NCBI GenBank assembly: GCA_004296815.1
Contig: SCVT01000427.1
Span: 1 to 16,665 of the forward strand
Direction: 5' to 3'
Source: Reyranella sp.
GTDB taxonomy: Bacteria; Pseudomonadota; Alphaproteobacteria; Reyranellales; Reyranellaceae
DNA: 16,665 nucleotides
Positions 16,557 through 16,665 of the stretch are shown in pieces (the first letter of the stretch is position 1; every line of letters starts with the position of its first letter). Below the pieces are notes generated by a model that was not told where the DNA came from, did not search any database, and saw nothing but the letters and a program-made list of their open reading frames with translations. A program made the position numbers and the translations under genes.

Positions 16557-16574
16557 CGAGCCTTCCGAGGCTCG
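16557..16574. repeat. Short hairpin CGAGCCT-TCCG-AGGCTCG after the recA terminator
   Basis: A perfect 7-bp stem with a UUCG-like 4-nt loop (TCCG), directly after the terminator T-run. No T-run follows on either strand. It may be a leader element for the next gene beyond the contig end; function unknown. Confidence 0.4.
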
Positions 16575-16647
16575 GGCGGGCGACAGCGCATTCACATGCG
16601 CGAAAGCCCGCGCGGTTAAGAACAGATGAGAATGCTGCAACACCGTC

Positions 16648-16665
16648 AGATCGGAAGAGCACACG
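16648..16665 (+). other. Illumina TruSeq adapter remnant at contig end
   Basis: The last 18 bases, AGATCGGAAGAGCACACG, are identical to the start of the TruSeq read-1 adapter. Any ORF entering from this edge on the minus strand (beginning MCSSDL) is an artefact. The true genomic sequence ends at or before about 16647. Confidence 0.95.

Noticed and set aside
16626..16665. Start of a next gene (for example alaS, often downstream of recA) at ATG 16626
   Set aside because: No ribosome site, the residues do not match an alanyl-tRNA synthetase start, and the frame runs into adapter sequence.

Overview
The window is GC-rich, densely coded bacterial DNA. RecA is of clear alphaproteobacterial type ([19 protein letters not shown] region). 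The rest of the gene content also fits an environmental alphaproteobacterium with large autotransporters and many Bug-type binding proteins: a Bug/TctC solute-binding protein, a family III CoA-transferase, a GHNNGP-motif protein, and a multi-PAS hybrid kinase next to an OmpR regulator. A Reyranella-like or related lineage is my guess only. The right end finishes in 18 bases identical to the Illumina TruSeq adapter, so this is a contig end and the last bases are not genomic.

Layout: (1) 1-2580, minus: 860 codons of an autotransporter-type surface protein, with signal peptide and beta-helix repeats. It runs off the left edge, so the C-terminal barrel is not seen. (2) 2581-3302: the only long non-coding stretch, with several perfect hairpins and a Rho-independent terminator for the next operon. 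(3) 3303-6391, minus: a three-gene operon in transcription order of a TcuA-like FAD dehydrogenase, a SAM methyltransferase and a Bug/TctC periplasmic binding protein. The genes are spaced or overlapped for translational coupling. (4) 6438-8257, plus: an unrecognised 212-aa protein coupled through TGATG to a CaiB/BaiF CoA-transferase. (5) 8223-9047, minus: a glutathione S-transferase-like protein converging on, and overlapping, the CoA-transferase. (6) 9223-9411, plus: a 62-aa membrane protein. (7) 9478-13626, minus: a very large hybrid histidine kinase (six likely membrane segments, five PAS domains, HisKA, HATPase, REC, HPt). It is divergent from (8) 13731-15229, plus: an OmpR-family response regulator coupled through TGATG to an AAC(3)-family acetyltransferase. 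(9) 15406-16479, plus: recA, with inverted repeats and an alphaproteobacterial SOS-like box upstream and a strong terminator downstream.

How they may work together: the minus operon 6391-3303 looks like capture (Bug protein) and oxidation (TcuA-like) of a small carboxylate, though its TctAB or TcuB partners are not in the window. The kinase carries a complete H-D-H phosphorelay that could end on Asp55 of the divergent OmpR regulator. That regulator is translated together with the acetyltransferase. Most of the region is ordinary chromosomal sequence. I see no CRISPR array, insertion sequence, prophage, tRNA or rRNA. The points most worth a second look are the truncated modular autotransporter, the structured non-coding region upstream of it, the regulator/acetyltransferase coupling, and the adapter at the contig end.
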